Shown here piece after piece: positions 1 through 8,586 of a stretch of DNA of 20,322 nt (the first letter of the stretch is position 1; every line of letters starts with the position of its first letter). The DNA comes from Syntrophaceae bacterium UBA7544 (GTDB taxonomy: Bacteria > Desulfobacterota > Syntrophia > Syntrophales > Smithellaceae): NCBI GenBank assembly GCA_002479215.1, contig DLME01000272.1, forward strand, positions 1-20,322, given 5' to 3'. The position numbers were made by a program, and so were the translations under genes. Below the pieces are notes generated by a model. That model saw only the letters and a list, made by a program, of their open reading frames with translations, was not told the origin of the DNA and made no database searches.

Positions 1-40
1 GGTAATAAAAAAATACAATACCTTAACTTTACTTTAAATT

Positions 41-57
41 ATGCCAAAAATTGGCAT
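41..57 (-). terminator. Hairpin downstream of ihfA, possible end of the thrS-ihfA operon
   Basis: A perfect inverted repeat with 7-bp arms (ATGCCAA / TTGGCAT) and a 3-nt loop lies about 50 bp past the ihfA stop. A further CTTTAAA/TTTAAAG pairing outside it is possible if a small bulge is allowed. In the minus direction the hairpin is not followed at once by a clean T-run; a run of seven T appears about 30 nt further on. It could be a weak terminator or just a 3'-end structure. No gene is visible in 1-104. Confidence 0.35.
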
Positions 58-104
58 TTAAAGTATTTAAAAATGTGTGTGCAGGCGGATAATTCTATTT
101 ATTA

Positions 105-377
105 TTAATTTAACGCTTTGCGCAATACCTGAGATGATTTAAAGGTCAACACTCTGCGCGCAGTAATGGAGATTTCTTGGCCGGTTTGCGGATTGCGGCC
201 GCGGCGAGACCTTTTTTCTTTTACTACGAAGTTACCAAATCCGGAAATCTTCACTTTTTCACCTTGCGCGAGTTTATCTTTAATAAGGTCAAACACAGAT
301 TCAACAATATCCGCCGAATCTTTCTTAGAAAAACCCAGCTTTTCGTAAACACTTTGGATGATATCAATTTTCGTCAT
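105..377 (-). CDS. ihfA: Integration host factor alpha subunit (IHF/HU family DNA-bending protein)
   Basis: This 90-residue protein is a complete HU/IHF-fold nucleoid protein that bends DNA in the cell interior. The family signature is present: the GFGNF turn at about residue 46, then the beta-arm with RRGRNPQTG at about 58-66 carrying the intercalating proline. The ITARRVLTF segment that follows resembles IHF-alpha (ITARRVVTF in E. coli) more than HU. Its place directly after pheT, 28 bp downstream, is the classic position of ihfA (himA) and supports that call over HU. The ATG is preceded by a GGAGGGAG ribosome site. IHF is a known cofactor of sigma-54 promoters, relevant to the activator gene in this window, though a link is only inference. 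Confidence 0.93.
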   Translation of the reverse strand: MTKIDIIQSVYEKLGFSKKDSADIVESVFDLIKDKLAQGEKVKISGFGNFVVKEKRSRRGRNPQTGQEISITARRVLTFKSSQVLRKALN

Positions 378-405
378 TTTTCTCCCTCCGTTTTTTTACT
401 TCGTC

Positions 406-2820
406 TTATTGCTCGCCTCTTATTTTTGCATTCGTTAATTTAACGATGTTTCGTATAATCCTATCGTGGACGCTATTTATCTCAATATCAGTAAGCGTCC
501 GGTCAGCTGCACGATAAGAAAACCTCAAACCAATACTTTTCTTTCCTTCCGGTATTTCTTTCCCTTGATATATATCAAAAATTACCACATTTTCAAGTAA
601 ATCTTCATGTTGATTCAAAACAATATTCAGCATCTGATCCGCTTCCAATGCCGCGGGAATAACAAAAGCGACATCGCGTGTCACTGCCGGAAATTTTGAT
701 ATTTCTTTGCATAAGATACTTTGCCCCAAGTGCTTAACTAAAATATCCAGATTAATTTCAAACACATAGGCATTGTTTTTTATATCCATCTTTTCCATAA
801 TTTTCGGATGAACACAGCCTAAATAACCCATATGCAAGTCATCTAAATAGACAGCGCAAGATTTACCGGGATGCAAGAATGGCTCAGTATTTGCCGAGTG
901 GTACTGGTAATTTTTTAATTTTAAATCGAAAAATATGTTTTCGAGGCAGCCTTTCAGGTCAAAGAAGTCTGCACTTTCATTAGAACCCCATAAAGCATCG
1001 CTAATATTGCCCGCTAAAAGTCCGGCCAGCATGTTTTTTTCCTCCGGCAGCTCACCTTTCTTGCGCTGAAGAAATGTTCTGCCTATTTCAAATAACTTCA
1101 AATCATCAGAGCCGTTATTAACGTTATTTTCCCACATCTGAAGCAGTCCATAAACCATAGTCGTTCGCATAGCGGATTGATCTTCCGTCAGCGGATTTTT
1201 TATCCGCACCAAACTCCGCCTTTCATCATTTGCCGATAAAAAAAGATGGTCGACAAAAGAGGGATTGCCGAAACTGTAATTGACTATTTCCGAATACCCG
1301 CTGCCGTTAAGTAATTGTCTGATTCTTTCTTCCAGATCCAAGCGGGGGATAACAGTCATTTCCGTAAGCGCAGCATTAGGCATGGTTACCGGCACACTAT
1401 CATAACCATAAAGCCTGATGACTTCTTCGATCAGGTCAATTTCTCTGGTTATATCGCTTCTAAATGTTGGGGGTTTAATAATATACTTTCCCTTATCAAT
1501 TTGTTTTACAAGCATGCCGATGCTATGTAATACTCGAACAACGTCTTTTGATCCGATAGATGTGCCTATTACTTCCCGGATTCGGTCAATACGCAAGGTA
1601 ATGTCTTTAATAGCGGGAACCTTTCGTGGATATTCATCGATGTAATTTTTACAAATAATTCCGCCGGAAAGATCAGCAATGAGTTGCGCCGCGCGGTTGA
1701 GCGCTCTCACCACTCCCTCCGGATCAATGCCCCTTTCAAAGCGAAAAGACGCATCGGTGGACATAGACAATCTACGCGCTGAACGGCGAATTGAAGTGGG
1801 ATTAAAATAGGCGCTTTCCAGCAAAATAACCGGCGTATCTTCCTTTACTTCAGAGTTTTGACCGCCCATAATACCGCCAATGGCGACAGGCTTTAAACCA
1901 TCACATATCAGTAAAGTGTCCGCGGAAAGTTTACGGCTTTTTCCATCGAGTGAAATAAATTCTTCATTTTCTTTGGATTTGCGGACAACAATCCTTCCTT
2001 TTGCCAGGAAGCGAAAATCAAAAGCATGCAGGGGCTGTCCCATCTCCAGCATAACAAAGTTGGTGACATCAACAATGTTATTAATAGCGCGCATTCCGGC
2101 CGCCTCGAGCCTTGTCTTCATCCAGACAGGCGATGTACCGATTTTTACGTTTTTGATCATCCTGGCCGTGTAACGCGGACAAAGGTCTGCATCAATGATT
2201 TTGACTGAAGTCAATTTGCTGATATCTTCGGAGGATTCTTTAACCTTCACGGATGGCTGTTTCATTTTTTTACCGGTAATGGCGGCCACTTCTCGCGCCA
2301 TGCCGATCATACTTAAGCAATCAGAACGATTGGGCGTCACACTTACGCCTAAAACAGTGTCACCTATGTTTAGAGCCGTCTCTAATGGCAAACCCAGCGA
2401 CAAATCTGCAGGCAAATGCATAATCCCGGAGGCATCGTCGCCGATTTCCAGTTCGGTCTCCGAACAGAGCATGCCTTCCGATTTCTCCCCGCGCAAAACT
2501 GATGACTTGATTGTATATTCGCCGGGAATAACCGCTCCAACTTTTGCCAGAGGAACAATATCGCCTGACTTTATATTCTTAGCGCCGCAAACAACAGGAT
2601 AATTATGCTTGCCGTCACTCACTGCACAAAGAGATAACTTATCCGCATTCGGATGAGGTTTTACCGACAAAATCTTGGCAACGACAATACCGCTAAATTG
2701 CGGAAGAATGGTTTTGATCTCGTCCACTTCCAACCCGGCCATAGTCAATTTATCAGCCAGTTCCAACGCTGTTAGATCAATATCAACATAATCTTTAAGC
2801 CATTTGAGGCTGACCAGCAT
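406..2820 (-). CDS. pheT: Phenylalanine--tRNA ligase beta subunit
   Basis: This is the 804-residue large subunit of the heterotetrameric PheRS, which charges tRNA-Phe in the cytosol. It has the usual bacterial length and domain order. An EMAP/OB-fold tRNA-binding domain spans about 40-150 (FSGIVVAKILSVKPHPNADKL region), followed by the B3/B4 editing region (about 205-390, with NNIVDVTNFVMLEMGQPLHAFD at its start), B5, and a pseudo-catalytic core. A C-terminal FDX-ACB anticodon-binding domain starts near EISKFPAVTRDVAFVIP. The gene starts 14 bp after pheS and ends 28 bp before ihfA, so all three are probably co-transcribed. No frameshift or missing domain is seen. Confidence 0.97.
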   Translation of the reverse strand: MLVSLKWLKDYVDIDLTALELADKLTMAGLEVDEIKTILPQFSGIVVAKILSVKPHPNADKLSLCAVSDGKHNYPVVCGAKNIKSGDIVPLAKVGAVIPGEYTIKSSVLRGEKSEGMLCSETELEIGDDASGIMHLPADLSLGLPLETALNIGDTVLGVSVTPNRSDCLSMIGMAREVAAITGKKMKQPSVKVKESSEDISKLTSVKIIDADLCPRYTARMIKNVKIGTSPVWMKTRLEAAGMRAINNIVDVTNFVMLEMGQPLHAFDFRFLAKGRIVVRKSKENEEFISLDGKSRKLSADTLLICDGLKPVAIGGIMGGQNSEVKEDTPVILLESAYFNPTSIRRSARRLSMSTDASFRFERGIDPEGVVRALNRAAQLIADLSGGIICKNYIDEYPRKVPAIKDITLRIDRIREVIGTSIGSKDVVRVLHSIGMLVKQIDKGKYIIKPPTFRSDITREIDLIEEVIRLYGYDSVPVTMPNAALTEMTVIPRLDLEERIRQLLNGSGYSEIVNYSFGNPSFVDHLFLSANDERRSLVRIKNPLTEDQSAMRTTMVYGLLQMWENNVNNGSDDLKLFEIGRTFLQRKKGELPEEKNMLAGLLAGNISDALWGSNESADFFDLKGCLENIFFDLKLKNYQYHSANTEPFLHPGKSCAVYLDDLHMGYLGCVHPKIMEKMDIKNNAYVFEINLDILVKHLGQSILCKEISKFPAVTRDVAFVIPAALEADQMLNIVLNQHEDLLENVVIFDIYQGKEIPEGKKSIGLRFSYRAADRTLTDIEINSVHDRIIRNIVKLTNAKIRGEQ

Positions 2821-2834
2821 AAAGAAAATCTCTC

Positions 2835-3851
2835 CTAAAATTGTTTAAGGAATCGAAAGTCGTTTTCAAAAAATAATCGAATATCGGAAATGCCGTACTT
2901 CAGCATGGCTATTCGTTCCAGACCAAGCCCAAAAGCAAAGCCCGTATATTTTTCGGAGTCATAACCGACATTTTTGAAAACTGCGGGATCAACCATACCT
3001 GAACCCAGGATTTCCAGCCACCCGCTCTGTCCGCAAACCCGGCAGCCACGCCCCTGACACATTACACAGCGGATATCAACCTCCGCCGAAGGCTCTGTAA
3101 AGGGGAAAAAACTTGGCCGAAACCGCAAGATAGTTTCTTTACCGAAAATCTTCCGGAGAAAAACAGTTAAAATTCCTTTCAAATCGCTAAAACGGACGCC
3201 TTTATCTACCATTAATCCTTCTATTTGATGAAACATGGGGGTGTGGGAAACGTCGGAATCACGCCGGTAAACTCTTCCGGGTGATAAAATCCTTATCGGC
3301 GGCTGAACCTTTTCCATTATCCGTACCTGAACCGGCGATGTATGAGTGCGCAAAACTATATTTTCTTCGATATAAAAAGTGTCCTGCATATCCCTGGCAG
3401 GGTGATCTTTGGGAATATTGAGAGCTTCAAAATTATAATAATCCAATTCTACTTCCGGGCCCTCGACCACGGAAAAACCAAACGAAGCAAAGATGGCGCA
3501 GATTTCCCGACGGATTTTAATTACAGGGTGAATTCTGCCGTAACGAACAGACCTTCCCGGCAAGGTAACATCAATTTTTTCTTTTAATAAGATGTTTTCT
3601 TTTTGCAACTGAGATTTATGCTGGAGCGCTTCTTCAATCTTGGTATTGAGCAGTTCTTTAAGCTCATTGCTGCGCTTTCCTAATAAAGGCTTTTCGGTAT
3701 CAGGCACCTGGGCAATGTTACGTAAAAGGCCGGTCAAAAGCCCTTTGCGGCCCAGGTATTTTGTTCTAACAGCTGAAATTTCATCTTCCGTTGTTGCCGC
3801 ATCAATTTCGGCAAGAGCGTTATTCTCCAGCTGTTGAAGATTGCCGATCAT
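2835..3851 (-). CDS. pheS: Phenylalanine--tRNA ligase alpha subunit
   Basis: This is the 338-residue catalytic subunit of PheRS, a class II synthetase. An N-terminal coiled coil (about 1-95) contacts the tRNA. The catalytic domain follows, with motif 2 around [20 protein letters not shown] (193-212), [16 protein letters not shown] (244-259) and motif 3 [14 protein letters not shown] (304-317). A CX2CX4CX2C cluster (C262, C265, C270, C273) sits in the loop before GWLEILG. It is absent from E. coli PheS but seen in many other bacterial PheS proteins; metal binding there is plausible. The ATG overlaps the rplT stop by 4 bp (ATGA), implying translational coupling. There is no room for a pheM-type leader peptide or attenuator between rplT and pheS. 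Confidence 0.97.
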   Translation of the reverse strand: MIGNLQQLENNALAEIDAATTEDEISAVRTKYLGRKGLLTGLLRNIAQVPDTEKPLLGKRSNELKELLNTKIEEALQHKSQLQKENILLKEKIDVTLPGRSVRYGRIHPVIKIRREICAIFASFGFSVVEGPEVELDYYNFEALNIPKDHPARDMQDTFYIEENIVLRTHTSPVQVRIMEKVQPPIRILSPGRVYRRDSDVSHTPMFHQIEGLMVDKGVRFSDLKGILTVFLRKIFGKETILRFRPSFFPFTEPSAEVDIRCVMCQGRGCRVCGQSGWLEILGSGMVDPAVFKNVGYDSEKYTGFAFGLGLERIAMLKYGISDIRLFFENDFRFLKQF

Positions 3852-4207
3852 GCCGCCTGCTCGCCTTTTGCTATTAAAACAACTTGGGCGAAACCCTGCG
3901 GATCATTGACAGCCAGTTCCGCTAGTATTTTACGATCCAACTCAATGCCGGATTTTTTCATACCATCAACCAACCGGCTGTAAGATATATTATTGAGACG
4001 GGCCGCGGCATTAATACGGGCGATCCATAATTGACGAAATTCCCTTTTTCTTGCCCGGCGATCACGATAAGCGTATTTCATCGCTTTATTTACGGCTTCA
4101 GTGGCTGTTCTGATCAGACGGCTGCGTGCGCCAAAGAAACCTTTGGCCAGTTTTAAAATCTTTCTTCTTTTTTTGCGGGCTGTGATACCCCTCTTTACCC
4201 TGGACAT
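3848..4207 (-). CDS. rplT: 50S ribosomal protein L20
   Basis: This 119-residue basic protein matches L20 over its full length. The N-terminal rRNA-binding extension ([27 protein letters not shown]) is followed by the globular [16 protein letters not shown] region. L20 is an early assembly protein of the large subunit and, in well-studied bacteria, the autogenous repressor of the rpmI-rplT message. An AGGAGAG site lies 8 nt before the ATG. The gene overlaps pheS by 4 bp and follows rpmI after 46 bp. Confidence 0.97.
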   Translation of the reverse strand: MSRVKRGITARKKRRKILKLAKGFFGARSRLIRTATEAVNKAMKYAYRDRRARKREFRQLWIARINAAARLNNISYSRLVDGMKKSGIELDRKILAELAVNDPQGFAQVVLIAKGEQAA

Positions 4208-4253
4208 TTCTTTTTCTCTCCTAATTAATAACGAATATAATAATCCCTACTAC

Positions 4254-4451
4254 CTACAGATAGGGAATAAGCCGCTTAATTTCCTTTAAGTTTGCCGAAT
4301 CAACCAAAGTGCTTCTTCTTAAACCTCTTTTTCTCTTGGTCGTCTTTTTCGTGAGAATATGGCTGGCAAAGGCCTTACTGCGTTTAACTTTGCCCTTTGC
4401 AGTAATCGAAAAGCGCTTAGCGGCTCCTCTGTGTGTTTTCAGTTTTGGCAT
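4254..4451 (-). CDS. rpmI: 50S ribosomal protein L35
   Basis: This 65-residue, strongly basic protein is L35, recognised from its start ([14 protein letters not shown]), the central [15 protein letters not shown] block and the LPYL-like end (IPYL). It is part of the large ribosomal subunit. GGAG lies 5 nt before the ATG. It follows infC by 27 bp and precedes rplT, as in most bacteria. Confidence 0.96.
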   Translation of the reverse strand: MPKLKTHRGAAKRFSITAKGKVKRSKAFASHILTKKTTKRKRGLRRSTLVDSANLKEIKRLIPYL

Positions 4452-4478
4452 TTAATCTCCTCTGTTTCAGCATTTTTA

Positions 4479-4988
4479 TTATTTTTTAGGCGAAACAATC
4501 ATTACCATATTTCGTCCTTCAAGGCGCGGCTCCTGGTCAATTACGCAATCATCAGCCAGTTGACTTTTTATTTCTTCCATAAGTTTTCGGCCTATCTCGG
4601 TGAAAGCAATTTCCCGCCCTCTAAACATCAATGATATTTTAACCTTATCGTGTTTCTCTAAAAATTTTTTAATATGTTTAACTTTAACCTGCACATCATG
4701 TTCTTCCGTTTTTGGTCTTAATCTAATCTCTTTAACATGAATAACGGTCTGACTTTTTTTGGCATCATGCAGTTTCTTGCTTTGCTTGTAACGATATTTA
4801 CCGTAATCCATTATCTTGCATACCGGCGGTTCTGCGGTAGGCGATACTTCCACTAAATCCAAACCAGCTTTTTCCGCATAGGCTAACGCTTCTTCTAACG
4901 ATATTACTCCCAACTGCTTAGCCTCTTCAGTGATTACCCGAACAGTGGCTGATTTGATTTCCCTGTTGATTCGTAAATCTTTAACTAT
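4479..4988 (-). CDS. infC: Translation initiation factor IF-3 (probable ATA start)
   Basis: IF-3 binds the 30S subunit, prevents premature 50S joining and proofreads the start codon. The C-terminal domain (IHVKEIRLRPKTEEHDVQVK onward) and the linker are typical. Opened only from the first common start codon (TTG at 4913), the protein would be 144 aa and would lose the conserved N-terminal strand. The same frame continues upstream through INREIKSATVRVITEEAKQ, exactly what IF-3 requires, to an in-frame TGA at 4992-4994. The only sensible start is ATA at 4986-4988, 6 nt after a perfect AGGAGG (4995-5000), giving 169 aa. Rare start codons (AUU in E. coli) are known in infC and underlie IF-3 autoregulation, so ATA fits. 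thrS ends 39 bp upstream. Confidence 0.93.
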   Translation of the reverse strand: MVKDLRINREIKSATVRVITEEAKQLGVISLEEALAYAEKAGLDLVEVSPTAEPPVCKIMDYGKYRYKQSKKLHDAKKSQTVIHVKEIRLRPKTEEHDVQVKVKHIKKFLEKHDKVKISLMFRGREIAFTEIGRKLMEEIKSQLADDCVIDQEPRLEGRNMVMIVSPKK

Positions 4989-4994
4989 ATGTCA

Positions 4995-5000
4995 CCTCCT
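4995..5000 (-). promoter_or_regulatory. Ribosome binding site that fixes the infC ATA start
   Basis: AGGAGG on the minus strand is followed by TGACAT and then ATA GTT AAA. The TGA inside this spacer is in frame with infC, so translation cannot begin further upstream. No ATG, GTG or TTG occurs for the next 24 codons. The 6-nt spacing selects ATA. Confidence 0.8.
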
Positions 5001-5027
5001 GCAACAATAAGCTCCAAAAAAAAAGTA

Positions 5028-6941
5028 TTATTTTTTCTTTTCACACATTTCCTGCACAAGAGCAATAAATTCTTTTACTGACAGCGCTCCCAAATTTTGG
5101 CCGTCACGCGCACGTGGAGAAACCGTATTAGCTTCTACCTCTTTATCGCCGATGACCAACATAAATGGTATTTTTTGTATTTGCGCCTGACGAATTTTGT
5201 ACCCTAATTTTTCGTTTTCCAAAGATTTTTCACAACGAATTCCGGCCGCGATTAATTCACCATAAACTTTTTCTGCGTAAGGTATATGCTTGTCTGTAAC
5301 GGTCAACAAAACACTTTGTGTTGGTGATAACCAAACTGGAAATGCTCCGGCATAATGTTCGATGAGCACGCCCATAAACCGTTCCACCGCACCGAGAATA
5401 ACTCGATGCAACATAACCGGACGATGTCTTTCTCCATCTGCTCCTATATAATTTAAGTCGAATCTTTCCGGTAGTGTGAAATCACATTGGATTGTCGCAC
5501 ACTGCCACTTTCTTTTCAAGGCATCTTTTAATTTAAAATCAATCTTTGGTCCGTAAAAAGCTCCATCGCCTTCATTCACTATATAATTTGTTTTATTATC
5601 CTTAAGAGCATTTTCCAACGCTGTTGTTGCCAGCTCCCAATCCCGATCCGAGCCGATAGAATTTTCTGGTCTGGTGCTTAATTCCACTTCATATTCAAAA
5701 CCGAAAATGCCCATGGCATAATTGACAAAATCAGCGATGGCGCGGATTTCGGAATTAAGCTGTTGTGGTGTGCAAAGGATATGCGCATCATCTTGTGTAA
5801 ATTGTCTCACCCGCATCAAGCCATGCAAAACGCCCGTCTTCTCGTGACGATGAACTGTGCCCAACTCGAAATAGCGCAGGGGCAAATCGCGATAACTTCG
5901 AATTTTAGATTTATAAATCAGCATATGGGCAAGGCAATTCATCGGCTTAATTCCATAAGCCTGTTCATCCACTTCGGTAAAGTACATATTGTCGCGATAA
6001 TGATCAAAATGTCCCGATTTTTTCCAGAGATCAACCTTAAGAATTTGTGGACCCATGACCATTTCATAACCGCGCTTCCAATGTTCTTTTCGTTCCCAAT
6101 CTTCAATTATGTAACGCAACATCATTCCCTTGGGATGAAAAATAATCAAACCGGGACCAACCTCTTCATTAATTTGGAAAAGATCAAGTTCCTTGCCCAG
6201 GCGGCGATGGTCTCTTTTTTTTGCTTCTTCCAGTAATTTTAAATATTCATTAAGAGTGTTTTCTTCGGCAAAACCTGTTCCATAAATGCGTTGCAGCATT
6301 TTATTTTTTTCATCACCACGCCAGTAAGCTCCCGCAACGCTCAAAAGTTTGAAAGCCTTAATTCTGCCTGTCGAAGGAATGTGCGGCCCCCGGCATAAAT
6401 CAACATAATCATCATGCTTATACACACTGACAACTTTTACCTCAGCCGACAAATCATCAAGTAATTCAACTTTATAATTCTCACCTTTTTTTTCAAATAA
6501 TTTTACCGCGGCGGCACGAGAAAGATCCTCACGAATAAAAGAATAATCAGCGGCGATAATTTCCCTCATGCGCTTTTCAATTTTAGCAAAATCATCTGTA
6601 GTAAATGGTTCCTTGTATTCAAAATCGTAATAAAAACCGTCTTCAATAGAAGGACCGATGGAAACCTTTGCTCCTGCAAAAACATTTTGAACAGCCTGAG
6701 CCATTACATGAGAAATACTGTGACGTAAAATAGATAATCCCTCGGCTGAAGAAATATCAATTATAGAAATTATTGAGTCTTCCTTCAAAATATAGCTTAA
6801 ATCCACTGCTATTCCGTTAACTTTAACGGCTACAGCAGAATCCAAAGCTTTTTTTTGCCATTCAGAGATAGCTTCCATGGCGGTAATGCCCGGCTTAATA
6901 GCTGCTTCTTTTTTATCGGGGAAAATAATTTTTATATTCAT
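5028..6941 (-). CDS. thrS: Threonine--tRNA ligase
   Basis: This 637-residue class II synthetase matches the usual length. It starts with a TGS domain (about 1-62), then the editing domain with HSISH (H74, H78) and CRGPH (C183, H187). The catalytic core contains motif 2 ([12 protein letters not shown], 356-367), QFTQDDAHI and motif 3. The three zinc ligands of ThrRS are visible as C336, H387 and H512. [10 protein letters not shown] replaces the more common KPMNCPGHM around the first ligand, a conservative family variant. The C-terminal anticodon-binding domain starts near [15 protein letters not shown]. It is the first gene of the operon. No clear Shine-Dalgarno precedes the ATG, and a terminator hairpin lies 48 bp upstream, so leader-based control is possible. 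Confidence 0.97.
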   Translation of the reverse strand: MNIKIIFPDKKEAAIKPGITAMEAISEWQKKALDSAVAVKVNGIAVDLSYILKEDSIISIIDISSAEGLSILRHSISHVMAQAVQNVFAGAKVSIGPSIEDGFYYDFEYKEPFTTDDFAKIEKRMREIIAADYSFIREDLSRAAAVKLFEKKGENYKVELLDDLSAEVKVVSVYKHDDYVDLCRGPHIPSTGRIKAFKLLSVAGAYWRGDEKNKMLQRIYGTGFAEENTLNEYLKLLEEAKKRDHRRLGKELDLFQINEEVGPGLIIFHPKGMMLRYIIEDWERKEHWKRGYEMVMGPQILKVDLWKKSGHFDHYRDNMYFTEVDEQAYGIKPMNCLAHMLIYKSKIRSYRDLPLRYFELGTVHRHEKTGVLHGLMRVRQFTQDDAHILCTPQQLNSEIRAIADFVNYAMGIFGFEYEVELSTRPENSIGSDRDWELATTALENALKDNKTNYIVNEGDGAFYGPKIDFKLKDALKRKWQCATIQCDFTLPERFDLNYIGADGERHRPVMLHRVILGAVERFMGVLIEHYAGAFPVWLSPTQSVLLTVTDKHIPYAEKVYGELIAAGIRCEKSLENEKLGYKIRQAQIQKIPFMLVIGDKEVEANTVSPRARDGQNLGALSVKEFIALVQEMCEKKK

Positions 6942-6989
6942 AAAACTAAATTACTGATGAACTCACTATTAATATTAAGCACTATTTTA

Positions 6990-7020
6990 AAAGGGCATCA
7001 CCATTTTGTTGATGCCCTTT
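6990..7020 (-). terminator. Intrinsic terminator between tRNA-Val and thrS
   Basis: A perfect 11-bp inverted repeat (AAAGGGCATCA / TGATGCCCTTT) with a 9-nt loop ends in TTTT on the minus strand, then AAAATAG. It begins 36 bp past the tRNA 3' end. It most simply ends the tRNA transcript. If thrS is read from the same promoter, the hairpin would act as a leader attenuator. Confidence 0.75.
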
Positions 7021-7055
7021 GTCTTGGCACTTATCACTTGACTTTAACGTAAAAA

Positions 7056-7130
7056 TGGTAGGCACGCAGGGATTTGAACCCTGGACATCCACCGCGTCAG
7101 GATGGCGCTCTCCCCCTGAGCTACGTGCCT
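7056..7130 (-). tRNA. tRNA-Val, anticodon GAC
   Basis: The 75-nt sequence folds as a complete cloverleaf on the minus strand. The acceptor stem is AGGCACG/CGTGCCT, and the D stem GCTC/GAGC. The anticodon stem is CCATC/GGTGG, with loop CTGACGC giving anticodon GAC (reads GUC/GUU, Val). The variable loop is ATGTC and the T arm CAGGG-TTCAAAT-CCCTG. Discriminator A and CCA are encoded (CCA at 7056-7058), followed by a T-run. The first base pair is A-U rather than the more common G-C. Confidence 0.95.
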
Positions 7131-7158
7131 ATATATAATCCAACTTCAGAATTTGGAG

Positions 7159-7187
7159 CTACTAACAGTAAATCGTTATAGTGTCAA
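7159..7187 (-). promoter_or_regulatory. Candidate sigma-70 promoter of tRNA-Val
   Basis: On the minus strand a perfect TTGACA (7182-7187) is followed after 17 bp by TAGTAG (7159-7164), a weak -10 matching 3 of 6 bases. The start would fall about 20-25 nt before the tRNA 5' end. The -35 and spacing are convincing; the -10 is not. Confidence 0.45.
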
Positions 7188-7203
7188 GCAAATATCTTAT
7201 ATA

Positions 7204-7752
7204 TTAGCTCTTTTTGGCGGCACGATTAATGTATTTTATTCCCCGAATTATATAAGTCAATCCTGAAGCAATAGTAAAAATTGCGGTTAACCAGCAAAAA
7301 ATTATAATCCAATTAAAACTGATATCATGAACAACCGCTTTAAAAAGCAGGGCGAAAAAAATAGTGGCAATTTGCAGGGCAGTTGTAACCTTGCTGATAA
7401 ATGCCGGTTTAATTTCATATGCTATCGACATCATTGATAATATGGCCATACCGAGTAGTATTATAAAATCTCTGCTGATAACTATTACAGTAAGCCAACT
7501 GGGAATTAAACTAAAAATAGACAATGTTACAAAGCTTGTAGCCAGAAGTATTTTGTCCGCAATTGGATCTAGGAAGGAACCGAGTTTGGTTTGTCGATTT
7601 AGCGTGCGAGCTAAGGTACCATCAATAATATCGGTTAATCCTGCAACTGTAAAAGTAATCAGGGCTTGGGTATATGATTCTTGAATCAAAAAAATTACTA
7701 TTACAGGAACAAGAATAATCCGCGATAATGATAAAAAATTTGGTATATTCAT
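7204..7752 (-). CDS. pgsA: CDP-diacylglycerol--glycerol-3-phosphate 3-phosphatidyltransferase
   Basis: This integral inner-membrane enzyme makes phosphatidylglycerol phosphate from CDP-diacylglycerol and glycerol-3-phosphate, the committed step to PG and cardiolipin. The CDP-alcohol phosphotransferase signature D-x2-DG-x2-AR-x8-G-x3-D-x3-D is intact, with catalytic aspartates D41, D44, D62 and D66 counted from the chosen ATG. The N-terminus (MNIPNFLSLSRI) is typical of PgsA, and several hydrophobic membrane segments follow. I chose the ATG at 7752 (182 aa) because homologues begin MN-PN; a TTG two codons upstream (7758) is an alternative with a better-spaced GAGAG. It lies 19 bp after the FecR-like gene, so it is probably co-transcribed with the envelope genes. 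Confidence 0.92.
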   Translation of the reverse strand: MNIPNFLSLSRIILVPVIVIFLIQESYTQALITFTVAGLTDIIDGTLARTLNRQTKLGSFLDPIADKILLATSFVTLSIFSLIPSWLTVIVISRDFIILLGMAILSMMSIAYEIKPAFISKVTTALQIATIFFALLFKAVVHDISFNWIIIFCWLTAIFTIASGLTYIIRGIKYINRAAKKS

Positions 7753-7777
7753 CGCCAACTTGACTCTCTATTCATTC

Positions 7778-8535
7778 TTAATATTTTTTGTCTCGCGCTT
7801 TATTCCAGGCCACCCAGCCATCGATCTCTTCCTCCGCGATAAATTCCTTTGGCTCTTCTGCATTGCCATCCGCTTTTATCATGATTTGTTGCATGGATTT
7901 AATGATATATATCCACTCATTCATCGAAACTGGCTTTGGTCCGGCAATAGCAGTTGGTACTGGTACGGATTTTGGCGCTCCAGTTATCGAATGTTTTTGT
8001 TCCAGTTTAGTAACAGGAGCGGCAACACTGACTTCGCCTTCGTAAACCTTGACGAGAGCATATTTATCGCCTTCGACATTCATTCTATATATTGTACCAC
8101 GAACACCAGCGACAGCATTTTCGCATGAAACCTCAAATCCACTTTTACCACTTATGGTTTTACGGACGTTAGACCAAATTTTTCCCAAGGCAATGAAGAT
8201 TTTTACTTCTCTTGTACCAGTATCATAAGTATCTTCGCACATCAGTTTAAACTTTGTATTTTCGTCAAAGCGGACAATACTTTTATCGGAAAGAAAAAGC
8301 TCCAGCCTGCTGCGATCTCCGTGGTAACTTCACAACCTGTCTTAAGCGTGTCTGATACTTTCAGGTTACGGAAATCTTTTTGACCTTCGCACAGAGCTTT
8401 GGTTGTATCTTCCAATTCGGTAACTTTTGCACCACCGACGGAAGTTTTTAGAGTTACTGGCGCCTTGGCAAAAACATAATAACAAAAACTAAACGATATT
8501 AGGATACACAAAATGATTTTTAAAATTTTTTTCAT
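7778..8535 (-). pseudogene. FecR-domain exported protein, single frameshift
   Basis: Two overlapping frames together encode one FecR-domain protein of about 252 residues. The N-terminal part starts at ATG 8535 (GGAG 8 nt upstream) and has a signal peptide (MKKILKIILCILISFSF, likely cleaved after VFA). It continues through GQKDFRNLKVSDTLKTGCEVTT. After about 8318-8322 the homology continues in another frame: GDRSRLELFLSDKSIVRFDE, then the FecR core with VSCENAVAGVRGT and VKVYEGEVSV. Reading ACC-ACG-GGA-GAT instead of the present ACC-ACG-GAG-AT restores one frame, so one G appears to be missing. The C-terminal tail is not recognised. It lies 51 bp after the lipoprotein gene. Sequencing error and true decay cannot be told apart here. 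Confidence 0.8.
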
Positions 8536-8586
8536 AAGTGCATCTCCATTAATTTTTAGTTCCCGTCTAAAGTTTAACAAAATATT

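Noticed and set aside
3848..3851. Looked for a pheM leader peptide and attenuator before pheS
   Set aside because: rplT and pheS overlap by 4 bp, leaving no room for one.
5763..6236. Plus-strand open frame of 157 codons inside thrS
   Set aside because: It lies antisense to a clear ThrRS and shows no family pattern; a shadow frame.
7760..8128. Plus-strand frame of 122 codons opposite the FecR-like gene
   Set aside because: It is antisense to recognisable FecR coding sequence and has no ribosome site or family signature.
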